Source: Bacteroidota bacterium (lineage in GTDB: Bacteria; Bacteroidota; Bacteroidia; Bacteroidales; NBLH01). Taken from it: 64,000 bases of DNA. The position numbers were made by a program, and so were the translations under genes. Position 1 is the stretch's first letter. Every line of letters begins with the position of its first letter. The notes below the pieces were generated by a model. That model had not been told where the DNA came from and searched no databases. It was given only the letters and a program-made list of their open reading frames with translations. The stretch covers positions 150,265-214,264 of the forward strand of contig JANYKN010000089.1 of assembly GCA_025361565.1 (NCBI GenBank). The letters are read 5' to 3'. This document shows, one piece after another, positions 26,298-34,921 of this stretch.

Positions 26298-27290
26298 ATG
26301 AATAGCTTCGGTCGAAAATTTAAAATCAGTATATTTGGGGAATCTCATGGAAAGTCTGTTGGTGTTACCATTGATGGTTGTCCTCCTGGAATAAAACTCG
26401 ATGAAGCCGATTTTTTAAGTGATTTGGATCGCCGAAAGAGCGGAGCAAAAGGAACTACGCCTAGACAGGAAACGGATTTACCTGAAATAATAAGTGGTGT
26501 TTTTAATGGCTTTTCAACTGGTGCACCTATTACTATTATTTTTAAAAATGAAGATACCCGTTCAAAAGACTATTCAAAATTAAAAGAACATCCAAGGCCT
26601 GGGCATGCAGATTTTACTGCATTTAAAAAATACAATGGATTTAATGATTATAGGGGTGGAGGCCATTTTTCAGCTAGATTAACCTTGGCTCTTGTAAGTG
26701 CCGGAGTGGTTGCAAAAAAATTAATTTCGCCAATCGATATTCGAGCTCAGCTGATTAGTGTTCATGGAAATTCAAATATTGAACAGGCAATTGATGATGC
26801 AATAAGTAAAGGTGAGTCTGTAGGTGCTATTGTTGAATGTATAGCTTCAAATTTGCCTGTTGGATTGGGCGAGCCATTTTTCGATTCAGTTGAATCGGTG
26901 ATCAGTCATCTTGTTTTTGCTATTCCGGCCATTAAAGGAATTGAATTTGGTTCGGGCTTTAAAGCAGCGCAAATGTATGGGAGTGAACACAATGATTTGA
27001 TCCTCGATGAATCTGGAAAAACATCATCGAACCATGCAGCTGGTATCAACGGTGGTATCACAAATGGAAATGAAATTGTTTTCAGGATAGCAGTAAAACC
27101 TACTTCCAGCATCTCAAAAGCACAGGAGACTTTTAATTTAAAAACTGGAAAATTAGAACAATTAATGATAGGAGGAAGGCACGATGTGTGTGTGGCACTT
27201 CGGGTACCGGTTATTCTTGAAGCTGTTACTGCAATTGCTTTGGCCGATTTTTTCCTAATTTCAGGACTAAATCATTTAACTAATACCTAA
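26298..27290 (+). CDS. aroC: Chorismate synthase
   Basis: A 330-residue FMN-dependent enzyme making chorismate from EPSP. Signatures: FGESHGKSVGVTIDGCPPG (residues 13-31), RPGHADFTAFKKYNGFNDYRGGGHFSARLT and RHDVCVALRVPVILEAV near the C-terminus. It is slightly short of the usual 350-360 residues. Last gene of the aromatic operon, 83 bp after aroA; it ends 32 bp from a convergent kinase gene. The aroB, aroD, aroE and aroK steps are not in this window. Confidence 0.95.
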   Translation: MNSFGRKFKISIFGESHGKSVGVTIDGCPPGIKLDEADFLSDLDRRKSGAKGTTPRQETDLPEIISGVFNGFSTGAPITIIFKNEDTRSKDYSKLKEHPRPGHADFTAFKKYNGFNDYRGGGHFSARLTLALVSAGVVAKKLISPIDIRAQLISVHGNSNIEQAIDDAISKGESVGAIVECIASNLPVGLGEPFFDSVESVISHLVFAIPAIKGIEFGSGFKAAQMYGSEHNDLILDESGKTSSNHAAGINGGITNGNEIVFRIAVKPTSSISKAQETFNLKTGKLEQLMIGGRHDVCVALRVPVILEAVTAIALADFFLISGLNHLTNT

Positions 27291-27322
27291 TGATTTTAAA
27301 CATTTATCTTTTATCTTGGACT

Positions 27323-28438
27323 TTATTTTGGTTTTGGAAGCATAAATGAGAATTCGCTCCCTTCATCTATTTTGCTTTTTGCAACCAGCTTGCCCATATT
27401 TCTTTCAATAAATTCTTTGCACAACATCAACCCCAAACCTGTACCGCGTTCATTTGCAGTGCCTACAGTTGAATGTTTAACATCTATCCTGAATATTTTT
27501 TCAAGATCTTCGTCACTCATTCCAACACCATTATCTTTGATTTTAATCTCTACAAAATTATCGTGTGAAATACCGTAGATATCAACTGTGCCATTTTCAT
27601 TAGTAAATTTTATAGCATTTGAAACTAAATTTCTTATTACAGTTAATATCATATTTAAATCAGCGAAAGCAAGCAATGATTCAGGTACATTATTGGAAAG
27701 CATAATTTTTTTACTGTTTGCCTGACTATATAAAAGCGTTATATTTTCTTCAACAATATCCTTTAAATCAATAATAACAGGTTCAACTTCCATTTTTCCG
27801 GTTTGCGATTTGGACCATTTTAAAAGATTATCCAATAAATTATAGCCTTGTTTCGAAGTTTGGTAGAAAGTTCTTAGATAGTTTAAAACATCATCTTTAC
27901 TAAAATCATCGAAAGAGTCAATTAATAATTTTGAAAACGTTATAAGAACTGAAAAAGGATTGCTCAAGTCATGGGCAATAATGGATAATAGCTTGTCTTT
28001 GTCCTGATTGGCTTTTTGTAAATTCAAATTGGTTTCCGACAATATTTCCCTAACCATTTTAAGCTGGATATGAGTAGAAACCCTTGCTAGTAACTCATTG
28101 GATTTAAATGGTTTAGATATAAAATCGACTCCACCGGATTCAAAACCTTTTTTTAAACTATCTTCAGTGGTTTTAGCGGTTAGAAATATAACAGGTATAT
28201 CTTTAGTTCTGTGATCATTTTTAAGCTTTACACATACTTCGTAGCCATCCATTTCAGGCATCATAATATCCAGGAGGATTAGATCAAAATTAACCTGCTG
28301 GGCTCTTTCTATTCCTGTTTTACCATTTTGAGCATAGCTAATATTATAGTTGTTTTTTTTAAGCAAATTAGCAACTACCTGAATATTTGAGGCTATATCG
28401 TCAATTATCAGAATTTTAGGATTTTCGTCAATTTTCAT
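27323..28438 (-). CDS. Receiver-histidine kinase hybrid
   Basis: A 371-residue soluble protein. The receiver domain is at residues 8-125 (ILIIDDIASN with D13-D14, phosphorylation site D57 in LILLDIMMPEMDG, K in FISKPFKS). A short coil leads to HisKA with H156 in SIIAHDLSNPFSVL, then HATPase_c (NLVSNAIKFTNENG N box, DNGVGM G1, RGTGLGLMLCKEFI G2). There is no transmembrane or sensor domain, so it is probably an intermediate in a phosphorelay with the large PAS kinase encoded just upstream on the same strand (178 bp apart). Confidence 0.92.
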   Translation of the reverse strand: MKIDENPKILIIDDIASNIQVVANLLKKNNYNISYAQNGKTGIERAQQVNFDLILLDIMMPEMDGYEVCVKLKNDHRTKDIPVIFLTAKTTEDSLKKGFESGGVDFISKPFKSNELLARVSTHIQLKMVREILSETNLNLQKANQDKDKLLSIIAHDLSNPFSVLITFSKLLIDSFDDFSKDDVLNYLRTFYQTSKQGYNLLDNLLKWSKSQTGKMEVEPVIIDLKDIVEENITLLYSQANSKKIMLSNNVPESLLAFADLNMILTVIRNLVSNAIKFTNENGTVDIYGISHDNFVEIKIKDNGVGMSDEDLEKIFRIDVKHSTVGTANERGTGLGLMLCKEFIERNMGKLVAKSKIDEGSEFSFMLPKPK

Positions 28439-28616
28439 GCTTGGTTTGGTGTAATACTCTAAAATAGGTTATCCTTCACCTTATTATCATAAAATAAAAA
28501 AGCGATTAATTATTCCTTAAATGTGAAACTTTAACTCTTATAATACTTTGACTCCAAATATTATAAGAGTTAATTCATTGCAAAAATGATCGATATTATT
28601 TGGTTAAAAATAAGGA

Positions 28617-31445
28617 TTATTTCATGAATTCCTCATAGTTTTCAGGAATTAAATTTTGAATTATCTTAGGGAATGAATTTAATCCAACAGTTATTTCTGT
28701 TAAATCAAAGCTACTTAGGTGCTCAAGCAAAGAATTCGCATACTCATGAACTGGCTTTAAATTATATTCAAGACTAAAAAGCTCAAGTTCTTTTGCAAAT
28801 TTTTCTATATCATCAGATAGCGAATCTCGTGTAACTTTTTTCCATTCTGTAAGGAATTTATTTATCAATTGATTCTTAATAAGCTCATAATTGGGATGTG
28901 TTTTGATATTTTCTATTTCAGCACTGGGCTCAAAATGCTGTTTTTTCTCTTTGGATATCCTGATTTTTCGATGAGGAATATATTTTGAAATGGTTGATAT
29001 TAATTCAGTTCGTTTTATTGGCTTTGAAAGATAGTCGTTAAATCCATAATCTAATGGCTTTATAACCCCTGTAGACATGGCTACCACTGGAATATTTTTG
29101 AACTTCTTCTGTTCTTTGATCCATTGTAATATCTCATAACCCTCATTGTCTTTGATATTTACATCTAAAAGGATCAAACGTGGTTTTTGATTTACCGGTC
29201 CTATCAGATTTTTATCACCATCAGAAATTGAAATAATATTTAAGTTAGAGTTTAAGAAGTTTTCTTTAATTAGTCGGCAATTGTTTTTATCCTTATCTAT
29301 GACTATAATATTTGATTTGTCATAACGGATTTCGAATTCTAAATTTTTTAATAATTCTTTTTCTTGTTTTAGTTGGTTTGATGTATCAACCTCTTTAAAA
29401 ACAATGGTAAATTCCGTATATTGACTTTCAACACTTTGCAAAGAAATTTGTCCATTCATTGCTTCAACAAGTTTTTTACTTATAGTTAATCCGAGACCTG
29501 TTCCACCATATCTCCTTGTATTTTGACCGGCTTGTTGTTTAAATGCTTTAAATATGTTTTCTTGTTGATCTTTTGGAATTCCTATACCAGAGTCTCGAAC
29601 CGTGATTTGAATCGTTGATTTATCATTTCGCTTATTTAACTCTTTAATTGTTAGTTTAATTCCTCCCTTTTCTGTAAACTTAATTGCATTCCCAACCAGG
29701 TTAAATAAAATTTGGCGCAATCTTATTTCATCAAGAAACGCGTAATCTGGCAAGCTGGGCGATAATTCTGTTTCAAAAGTTAATTTTTTTTCATCAAATT
29801 GAATGCTAAAAATTTGTGAAATTTCATCAACCAAAGTATGGAAATTGATTGGCTCATAGCTCAATTCCATCTTTCCGGCTTCAATCTTTGAAAGATCCAA
29901 AATATCGTTGATAATAGTCAATAGAGCCCTTCCTCCTGCCTTTATGGATCTTAAATGCTTTTGGTGGTTTATATCTTCAATCTGGGTTTCGAGCAATTCT
30001 GTAAAACCAATCACTGAGTTTAGCGGCGTCCGAATTTCATGACTCATATTTGCTAAAAATTCACTTTTGGCCTTGTTGGCTTTTTCGGCTTCATTTTTGG
30101 CTTTTTCAAGTTCAACTTGGGTGTTTTTTAAATCGGTAATATCCAAAGTGTTAACAGTTATTGCTTCAACTTTGCCTCTGCTTCCTAAAACAGGCTGATA
30201 GGTAACATCCATAAATTTATTACCTAGGTTTTTGTATGAAAACCAATCCTGGAAACGAATCTGTTTTCCTGAAAAAACCTCAAGAAATTTATCCTTTATT
30301 TTTTCTTCAAATATTTCTTTGCCCCATAATTCCTCAGTAGTTTTACCTTCAATCTCATGTTTTTTCAAATTATGTGCCTGAACATAGGAATCATTTACAA
30401 CCAAATACCTGAAATCCTTGTCAACCAGAGACATCATTTCACTTGAATTTCGAATGATCAGTTCGTAGTTCTTAAGTTTATTTAATAATTTCTCTTTTTT
30501 AGTGATGTCTTCTAAAATACCAACATATCCAATAATTACGCCTTCATTGACCATTTCACTGGCTATTGAATGTACTTTGATGATTTTTTTGTTTTTGGTA
30601 TTTTTAATCCGATAAATAACGTTATAATTTACCGGGCTTTTCTGAATTCCTCTAAGCCAACGCTTTTTGACCATCTCAAGATCTTCTGGATGTATTGCCT
30701 TTTTCCAGCCACTGTCCAGCGCTTCGTCAAAGCTTAATCCACTCAATTTACAGTATTCTTTATTTACAAACTCATTGCCACCTTCAGGATTACATACATA
30801 AATGCCAAATGGTATGCTTTCGCTCATATTTCTAAATCGTAATTCGCTGTTAATTAGTTCTATGGATTTTTTAACAATTTCATTGTTAGATTTTTCCAAC
30901 TCTTTATTAATCGATCTGAGCTTTAAATTATTTTGTTCAATTTCTTTATTTTTTTTGTTAAGCTCAATTTCAAATTCTTTCCGCTTACTTATGTTGACAC
31001 CTGTTATAATGTATCCTTTCAAATTTCCTTTTGCGCTCATTCGTGACCTTACGTTCCACCATAACCATCTCTCTTTTCCGGTTTTTGTTTTATTTAAAGT
31101 GATAAAAGTTTGACCTGCCGAATGTGGAAGTGGTATTTCTTCAATAAATTTACCTATTTCATCTTCATCCTCAATTATATCGATAAACATAGAAGGTGAA
31201 AACTTTTTTCCGATGATTTGGTTTAATTCAGGCTTTACTAAATCGAGAAATAAATAATTGCAATACAATAATATACCGTTCTTTGAAAGTTTAATTACCG
31301 CGGCATTAACCCAATCAAGTATATCTTTTAAAGCTCTTTCCTTTTTGTTGGATGTTTTCAACTTTTTTTCAAGCGAATTCAAGTTTGGATTTGCAACTTC
31401 GGAATTTTCCTGAATATTTGCCAGATTATCTTCTTTCTTATTCAT
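28617..31445 (-). CDS. PAS-rich hybrid histidine kinase
   Basis: A 942-residue soluble sensor kinase. In order: an N-terminal coil, PAS at about 40-155 (VNAAVIKLSKNGILLYCN), coil, PAS with PAC at about 205-315 (FRNMSESIPFGIYVCNPEGG, WKKAIHPEDLE), PAS at about 325-440 (SEMMSLVDKDFRYLVVND), HisKA with H469 in [13 protein letters not shown], HATPase_c ([37 protein letters not shown]), a receiver domain with LLDVNIKDNEGYEI and a helical C-terminus of about 110 residues. Without membrane helices it should sense cytoplasmic signals. Probably partnered with the receiver-kinase gene downstream. Confidence 0.93.
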   Translation of the reverse strand: MNKKEDNLANIQENSEVANPNLNSLEKKLKTSNKKERALKDILDWVNAAVIKLSKNGILLYCNYLFLDLVKPELNQIIGKKFSPSMFIDIIEDEDEIGKFIEEIPLPHSAGQTFITLNKTKTGKERWLWWNVRSRMSAKGNLKGYIITGVNISKRKEFEIELNKKNKEIEQNNLKLRSINKELEKSNNEIVKKSIELINSELRFRNMSESIPFGIYVCNPEGGNEFVNKEYCKLSGLSFDEALDSGWKKAIHPEDLEMVKKRWLRGIQKSPVNYNVIYRIKNTKNKKIIKVHSIASEMVNEGVIIGYVGILEDITKKEKLLNKLKNYELIIRNSSEMMSLVDKDFRYLVVNDSYVQAHNLKKHEIEGKTTEELWGKEIFEEKIKDKFLEVFSGKQIRFQDWFSYKNLGNKFMDVTYQPVLGSRGKVEAITVNTLDITDLKNTQVELEKAKNEAEKANKAKSEFLANMSHEIRTPLNSVIGFTELLETQIEDINHQKHLRSIKAGGRALLTIINDILDLSKIEAGKMELSYEPINFHTLVDEISQIFSIQFDEKKLTFETELSPSLPDYAFLDEIRLRQILFNLVGNAIKFTEKGGIKLTIKELNKRNDKSTIQITVRDSGIGIPKDQQENIFKAFKQQAGQNTRRYGGTGLGLTISKKLVEAMNGQISLQSVESQYTEFTIVFKEVDTSNQLKQEKELLKNLEFEIRYDKSNIIVIDKDKNNCRLIKENFLNSNLNIISISDGDKNLIGPVNQKPRLILLDVNIKDNEGYEILQWIKEQKKFKNIPVVAMSTGVIKPLDYGFNDYLSKPIKRTELISTISKYIPHRKIRISKEKKQHFEPSAEIENIKTHPNYELIKNQLINKFLTEWKKVTRDSLSDDIEKFAKELELFSLEYNLKPVHEYANSLLEHLSSFDLTEITVGLNSFPKIIQNLIPENYEEFMK

Positions 31446-31596
31446 TTTTGCAGTGATGGGTAAATGCTTAGTTCACCTGTTTTATCCTTTCGGAATGGGC
31501 AATGCGATTTTGTATTATGACAATTTACACTTCGTCAAATTTATTAAAAATAGATTAATTCCACCAGATTCTTCTAATTTATCTGCATAAATAGGC

Positions 31597-31640
31597 AAAA
31601 CCTGAATTCAATAATAATTGATTAAATGAATTCAGGTTTT
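31597..31640. terminator. Perfect 14-bp inverted repeat after msrB
   Basis: AAAACCTGAATTCA (31597-31610) pairs perfectly with TGAATTCAGGTTTT (31627-31640), with a 16-nt AT-rich loop and flanking A4/T4. It lies 90 bp beyond the end of the leftward msrB gene and before the kinase gene, where a terminator is expected. Confidence 0.6.
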
Positions 31641-31731
31641 AGTGAGTGTAAAAATATTTGCCAGATGAAAAAAGTTTGACTTCTAATAATATAGAATTTT
31701 AAATTATTGTATATTATTAGTGAAGTTGGGA

Positions 31732-32235
31732 TTAATCTTTTTTAAAAGGGATAAATTCAAGGGCAGCTGAATTTATGCAGTATCTTAAACCTGTTGGTTT
31801 TGGGCCATCTTCAAATACATGGCCAAGATGTGCATCGCATTTTGAACAGCGCACTTCAATTCTTACCATTCCATGCGTTACATCTTTTTTTGATACTACA
31901 TTTTTACTCGAACGGATATCAAAAAAAGCTGGCCATCCACAGCCGGAATTGAATTTTGTGCTTGATTCAAATAATTCCTGGCCGCAACAAGCGCAGATAT
32001 AAGTTCCTTTCTCAAAAAAATTATCAAATTTACCTGTATATGGACTTTCTGTTCCATTTTCGCGAGTCACAAAATACTGCATTGGACTTAGTATTTTTTT
32101 CCATTCTTCTTTTGTCTTTTCCATTTTATCTGTGTTTATTTTTCCCTGGTTTTCGGATTCATTTTTCTGTGCATATAATTGGCTGTCTATATTAATTATA
32201 AATAGCACTAAGCAATATAATAAAAGTGTTTTCAT
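31732..32235 (-). CDS. msrB: Exported peptide methionine-(R)-S-oxide reductase
   Basis: A 167-residue MsrB that reduces methionine-R-sulfoxide in proteins. Signal peptide at residues 1-22 (LLLYCLVLFIINIDSQLYAQ), linker to about 40, then the SelR domain: zinc ligands in CACC and CSKC, FNSGCGWPAFFD, HLGHVFEDGP, and catalytic cysteine in GLRYCINSAAL. The signal peptide implies periplasmic or surface protein repair rather than cytoplasmic. It is transcribed alone; no msrA is nearby. Confidence 0.94.
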   Translation of the reverse strand: MKTLLLYCLVLFIINIDSQLYAQKNESENQGKINTDKMEKTKEEWKKILSPMQYFVTRENGTESPYTGKFDNFFEKGTYICACCGQELFESSTKFNSGCGWPAFFDIRSSKNVVSKKDVTHGMVRIEVRCSKCDAHLGHVFEDGPKPTGLRYCINSAALEFIPFKKD

Positions 32236-32304
32236 TTGATGATGATTTAATATATTATTTCATTGAAAATTATTTTCCTAATCCTTAATCAATGTTGTTT
32301 AGTT

Positions 32305-32490
32305 AAGCCTGAAAGGCTTTAATATGAATAGCCACGGGTTGAACCCGTGGGAAAATATGAAAAATGCAAATAACCCTGAAAGGGTTAAATATCAAACATT
32401 TATTATTCAACCCATTCTGGGTTGTCTTACCCATGCATCGTTTTCCATGGGTTTACCCATGGTTATTCATATTATACCCCGAAGGGGTAT
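32305..32490. repeat. Cluster of six REP-like palindromes
   Basis: Six hairpins in 186 bp: AAGCCT/AGGCTT (32305-32319), CCACGGGTT/AACCCGTGG (32332-32350), TAACCCT/AGGGTTA (32371-32387), AACCCA/TGGGTT (32409-32423), CCATGGGT/ACCCATGG (32445-32462), ATACCCC/GGGGTAT (32474-32490). Three have the loop GAA. The array sits in a 536-bp gene-free space between msrB and the next gene; outside it, that space (32236-32771) shows only AT-rich DNA. It resembles REP/BIME-type elements of Bacteroidota; no REP-associated transposase gene lies in the window. Confidence 0.8.
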
Positions 32491-32771
32491 TTGATTATCA
32501 GATATTTATTCTTAGCTAAACGACATTGAATCCTTAATTCAAAATTATTTGTTTATTGCATCATTACATTTTACATTGAATTTTATAAATGTTACGTAGA
32601 AACTATTAAAATTATAGAATTCATACAAATCAAATTTATGCTAATTTAGAACTGTATTTCTGTTTGGTTATTAAACATGATCAAAACAATTGGTGTAGTT
32701 AATGGTTCAAATTTGTTTTATTTTTATTGAAATATTTAAATTCGAAAAAACGCTTATCTTCCATTTTTTAA

Positions 32772-33260
32772 ATGAAAAAAGTTTATAAATATAAGGAAAA
32801 CAGGAATTTAAAAACCGGAGATGTTTATAAATTTTGGATTATAAAGAAAATCAAATTTCCGGATGGTGTTGATTATTTTGTGATGAGAGATCCTTATGGC
32901 GAAAAGCATTTATTACCTGCCAGATATTACAGGCATTATAATATCCAAACCAAATCTTATTACAATTGCAGAATTGATAAGATCAATTGTCAGGGTAGAT
33001 TATTTTTTGAACCGGAACATCCATTTTTTGAGCTTGGAAATACCTATTTATTTTATTTTAAAAAAATTGCGGTTCTTATTTCTAAAAATAGGAATTTAAC
33101 CCAATACTTCTTAATGAAAAGTGGAAACGGAGAATCTGCTTACCTTCTCTATAATCCATTATTAAAACCCCAAAAAGGAAAATTTGAAATGTATAAAGTT
33201 ATAAAAGTTAAAAAAGCAAAGATTTTCCTTCAAAAAGCTGAAATTCCAAAATTGGATTGA
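32772..33260 (+). CDS. Hypothetical protein, basic and beta-rich
   Basis: A 162-residue protein not recognised. It is basic (many Lys, Tyr and Phe), has no signal peptide or membrane helix, and its pattern of alternating strands suggests one or two OB-like or SH3-like barrels: TGDVYKFWIIKKIKFPDGVDYF, then GEKHLLPARYYRHY, then YYNCRIDKINCQGRLFFEPEHPFFELG. The phrase RIDKIN.QGRLFFEPEHP recalls nucleic-acid-binding beta-barrels, but that is only a resemblance. It stands alone between repeat clusters. Translation starts at 32772 just after an AT-rich stretch. Confidence 0.7.
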   Translation: MKKVYKYKENRNLKTGDVYKFWIIKKIKFPDGVDYFVMRDPYGEKHLLPARYYRHYNIQTKSYYNCRIDKINCQGRLFFEPEHPFFELGNTYLFYFKKIAVLISKNRNLTQYFLMKSGNGESAYLLYNPLLKPQKGKFEMYKVIKVKKAKIFLQKAEIPKLD

Positions 33261-33265
33261 TGATT

Positions 33266-33354
33266 TTAAATCAGTGAGACAATGATTTTAAAAGTCGAAG
33301 ACGTATTAAAATCATTATGTCGAACTGATCCCGAATGCGAAGCATGTCGGGATC
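33266..33354 (+). repeat. Structured repeat element, copy A
   Basis: Begins TTAAATCAGTGAGACAAT (33266-33283), then a perfect hairpin AATGATTTTAA / TTAAAATCATT (33281-33291 and 33306-33316), then GTCGAACTGATCCCGA with the hairpin GATCCCGA / TCGGGATC (33327-33334 and 33347-33354). Copy B at 34383-34471 has the same anchors and the same two hairpins in inverted orientation but with different stem sequence. Confidence 0.7.
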
Positions 33355-33381
33355 TAATAGGGTTATATTCCCCACTGTTTG

Positions 33382-33437
33382 CGGTGTATTATTAAAAATA
33401 ATATACCGTAGAGATACCCCTTCCACTTGTGGAGGGG
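33382..33437. repeat. Two further hairpins downstream of copy A
   Basis: CGGTGTATTATT (33382-33393) pairs with AATAATATACCG (33397-33408), and CCCTTCCAC pairs with GTGGAGGGG (33418-33437). They are of the dispersed palindrome kind common between Bacteroidota genes and have no coding content; a frame of 81 codons across them is spurious. Confidence 0.6.
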
Positions 33438-33458
33438 AAGTCAAATATTCTATAAAAA

Positions 33459-33487
33459 CAAAAAAGCCCTGCTGTAAAGAGGGCTTT
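33459..33487 (-). terminator. Intrinsic terminator of the barrel-protein gene
   Basis: On the minus strand AAAGCCCT (33480-33487) pairs with AGGGCTTT (33463-33470) over a 9-nt loop and is followed by T's to 33461. It lies 22 bp past the stop of the gene ending at 33509. Confidence 0.8.
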
Positions 33488-33508
33488 AATAGGTTTCAAA
33501 TAAATTTA

Positions 33509-34204
33509 TTAAAACGTCAAAAGCACTCCTGCATTATAATTAAAGTAAGCAATCGCTTGCTTATTTTTTACATTTTCTAATGTTTTATAATCGTAGGTTT
33601 CAAAAGTCGGATTTCCGGCAATATAATCTGCCGAAAGATTTAACCCAAACCTGCTGCTTAGTTTAAACAATGCACCTGCCCCAAAATTGTATGCAAAAGT
33701 ACCTGTATATTTACCAATAGTTGATTTGCTAACAAGGGTTTGTCCATAAAATTGATATACCAAGGTTTGGCTTGGCCTGTAGGCCGACATTACACCAATA
33801 AATGTTTTTCCATAAATAGAAACATAGTCTCCAATATTTACTTTAAGTATTGGGCCAATTAAAAAGTTATGCAGATTATAATTGCCCGATGAAAGGCCAA
33901 TGGTATCAACCTCATTCTTAAATCTTTCTTTAAGTAAACCGTTGAAAAATCCGGAATTAAAATTGCAGTTATTAAACCTTAAGTCTGCTCCAATACCAAT
34001 AAAATCAGAAAAGTAATACGACATTTCAAAACTGAAATTATAACCGTTTTGTGCATATCCCGATTCTTTGTTGTTCAAATCCGATTCTGCAAAATTACCT
34101 ACAGGAACGGTGTATCCACCAGTAACGCTAAGGTATTTTTCCTGGGCATGGCTTAAAGAAATACCCAATATAGTAATTAGTAGCAGGGCTGATAGTTTTT
34201 TCAT
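33509..34204 (-). CDS. Outer membrane beta-barrel protein
   Basis: A 231-residue exported protein: signal peptide MKKLSALLLITILGISLSHAQ, then alternating amphipathic strands typical of an 8-stranded barrel (YLSVTGGYTVPVG, YNFSFEMSYYFSDFIGIGADLRF, FLIGPILKVNIGDYVSIYGKTFIGVMSAY, YNFGAGALFKLSSRFGLNLSADY) and a final strand ending in phenylalanine (YFNYNAGVLLTF), the C-terminal signal for outer membrane insertion. No function can be assigned. It has a good promoter and its own terminator, and is bracketed by inverted repeat copies A and B. Confidence 0.88.
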   Translation of the reverse strand: MKKLSALLLITILGISLSHAQEKYLSVTGGYTVPVGNFAESDLNNKESGYAQNGYNFSFEMSYYFSDFIGIGADLRFNNCNFNSGFFNGLLKERFKNEVDTIGLSSGNYNLHNFLIGPILKVNIGDYVSIYGKTFIGVMSAYRPSQTLVYQFYGQTLVSKSTIGKYTGTFAYNFGAGALFKLSSRFGLNLSADYIAGNPTFETYDYKTLENVKNKQAIAYFNYNAGVLLTF

Positions 34205-34229
34205 GGGGTTTTTATAAGTTTAATTGATA

Positions 34230-34262
34230 CAAAGATATTAAAAAACCAAGGATGCAACAAAA
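34230..34262 (-). promoter_or_regulatory. Promoter of the barrel-protein gene
   Basis: On the minus strand a -33 TTTTG (34258-34262) and a -7 TATCTTTG (34230-34237) are 20 bp apart, matching the Bacteroidota consensus; the start codon at 34204 follows 26 bp later. Confidence 0.7.
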
Positions 34263-34360
34263 GTGCTTACTCATGTATTGCAATTTATTTTTTTTCTTGC
34301 TAACTATTCTTAACATTGGATGTTCCCTCATATCCATATGCCAAAAATAAACTACTGCGC

Positions 34361-34471
34361 CCCTTGGTGGGGGTAGATGACCCAAGGGATCCCTCGACTT
34401 TGCTCGGGAGCAGTTCGACTAGATAATTTCAGTTCACTATCGTTCACGAAATTATAGTCTCACTGATTTAA
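34361..34471 (-). repeat. Structured repeat element, copy B
   Basis: Read on the minus strand it begins TTAAATCAGTGAGACTAT (34471-34454), then a hairpin ATAATTTC / GAAATTAT (34423-34430 with 34448-34455), then GTCGAACTGCTCCCGA and an imperfect CTCCCGA / TCGAGGG hairpin down to about 34388; beyond it CCCTTGG pairs with CCAAGGG (34361-34367, 34382-34388). It is the inverted partner of copy A. Other than this, the space 34263-34771 shows no gene. Confidence 0.65.
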
Positions 34472-34860
34472 TGCCAATCATTTTTAAGGGTTGACAAAAC
34501 CATATTAATTGCTGATATTTGCATCAAAAATATTAAATTTGTGAACTATTTCTATTTCAGGTAAATGGGCCTTATTATTTGGTGTTAAAATAGATTTGGA
34601 ACAGTTCTTGTAAATAAAATGAGGATATTTTATATGAAATCCTGTATTTTGTCCGTTCATTTTATAGGTATTTTTTGTATTTTGTAAATTTTGTATCAAT
34701 CAGATCATAAAAAATTCATATTTATTAATTTCAAATACCAGCTTATTTTAATAAAAACTAAAGATTAACACATGAAACAACCATATGAATGTAATATCCA
34801 AAATCAAATTGAAAATGAGGAAGTTACATCAATTGAAAAAATGCAAATTACCGAAGGCTT

Positions 34861-34890
34861 GTCCGACTTACCAAAGGCGGGCGTTTTTTT
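34861..34890 (+). terminator. Terminator-like hairpin in the Kelch gene leader
   Basis: GTCCGACTT (34861-34869) pairs with AAGGCGGGC (34874-34882), one mismatch and one G-U, loop ACCA, followed by G and seven T (34884-34890). It is 31 bp before the lipoprotein start codon and could be an attenuator or end a small upstream transcript. Confidence 0.5.
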
Positions 34891-34921
34891 AAGCTTAAGA
34901 AAAAAACTTAATAATAATCCA

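Noticed and set aside
31536..31543. TAnnTTTG box for the large PAS kinase (minus strand)
   Set aside because: Single match about 90 bp upstream in AT-rich DNA without a -33 element; too likely by chance.
32305..32490. CRISPR array
   Set aside because: The palindromes differ in sequence, spacing is irregular, and there are no cas genes.
33335..33580. An 81-codon plus-strand frame
   Set aside because: It runs through three hairpins and the terminator and into the antisense of the barrel-protein gene.
34505..34699. A 64-codon minus-strand frame downstream of repeat copy B
   Set aside because: Asn/Lys/Ile-rich composition typical of AT-rich intergenic DNA, no recognisable motif, no promoter or neighbour support.
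34772..34921. N-terminal extension of the Kelch lipoprotein
   Set aside because: It would place 50 residues before a complete lipoprotein signal peptide and crosses a terminator-like hairpin, so I start the gene at 34922.
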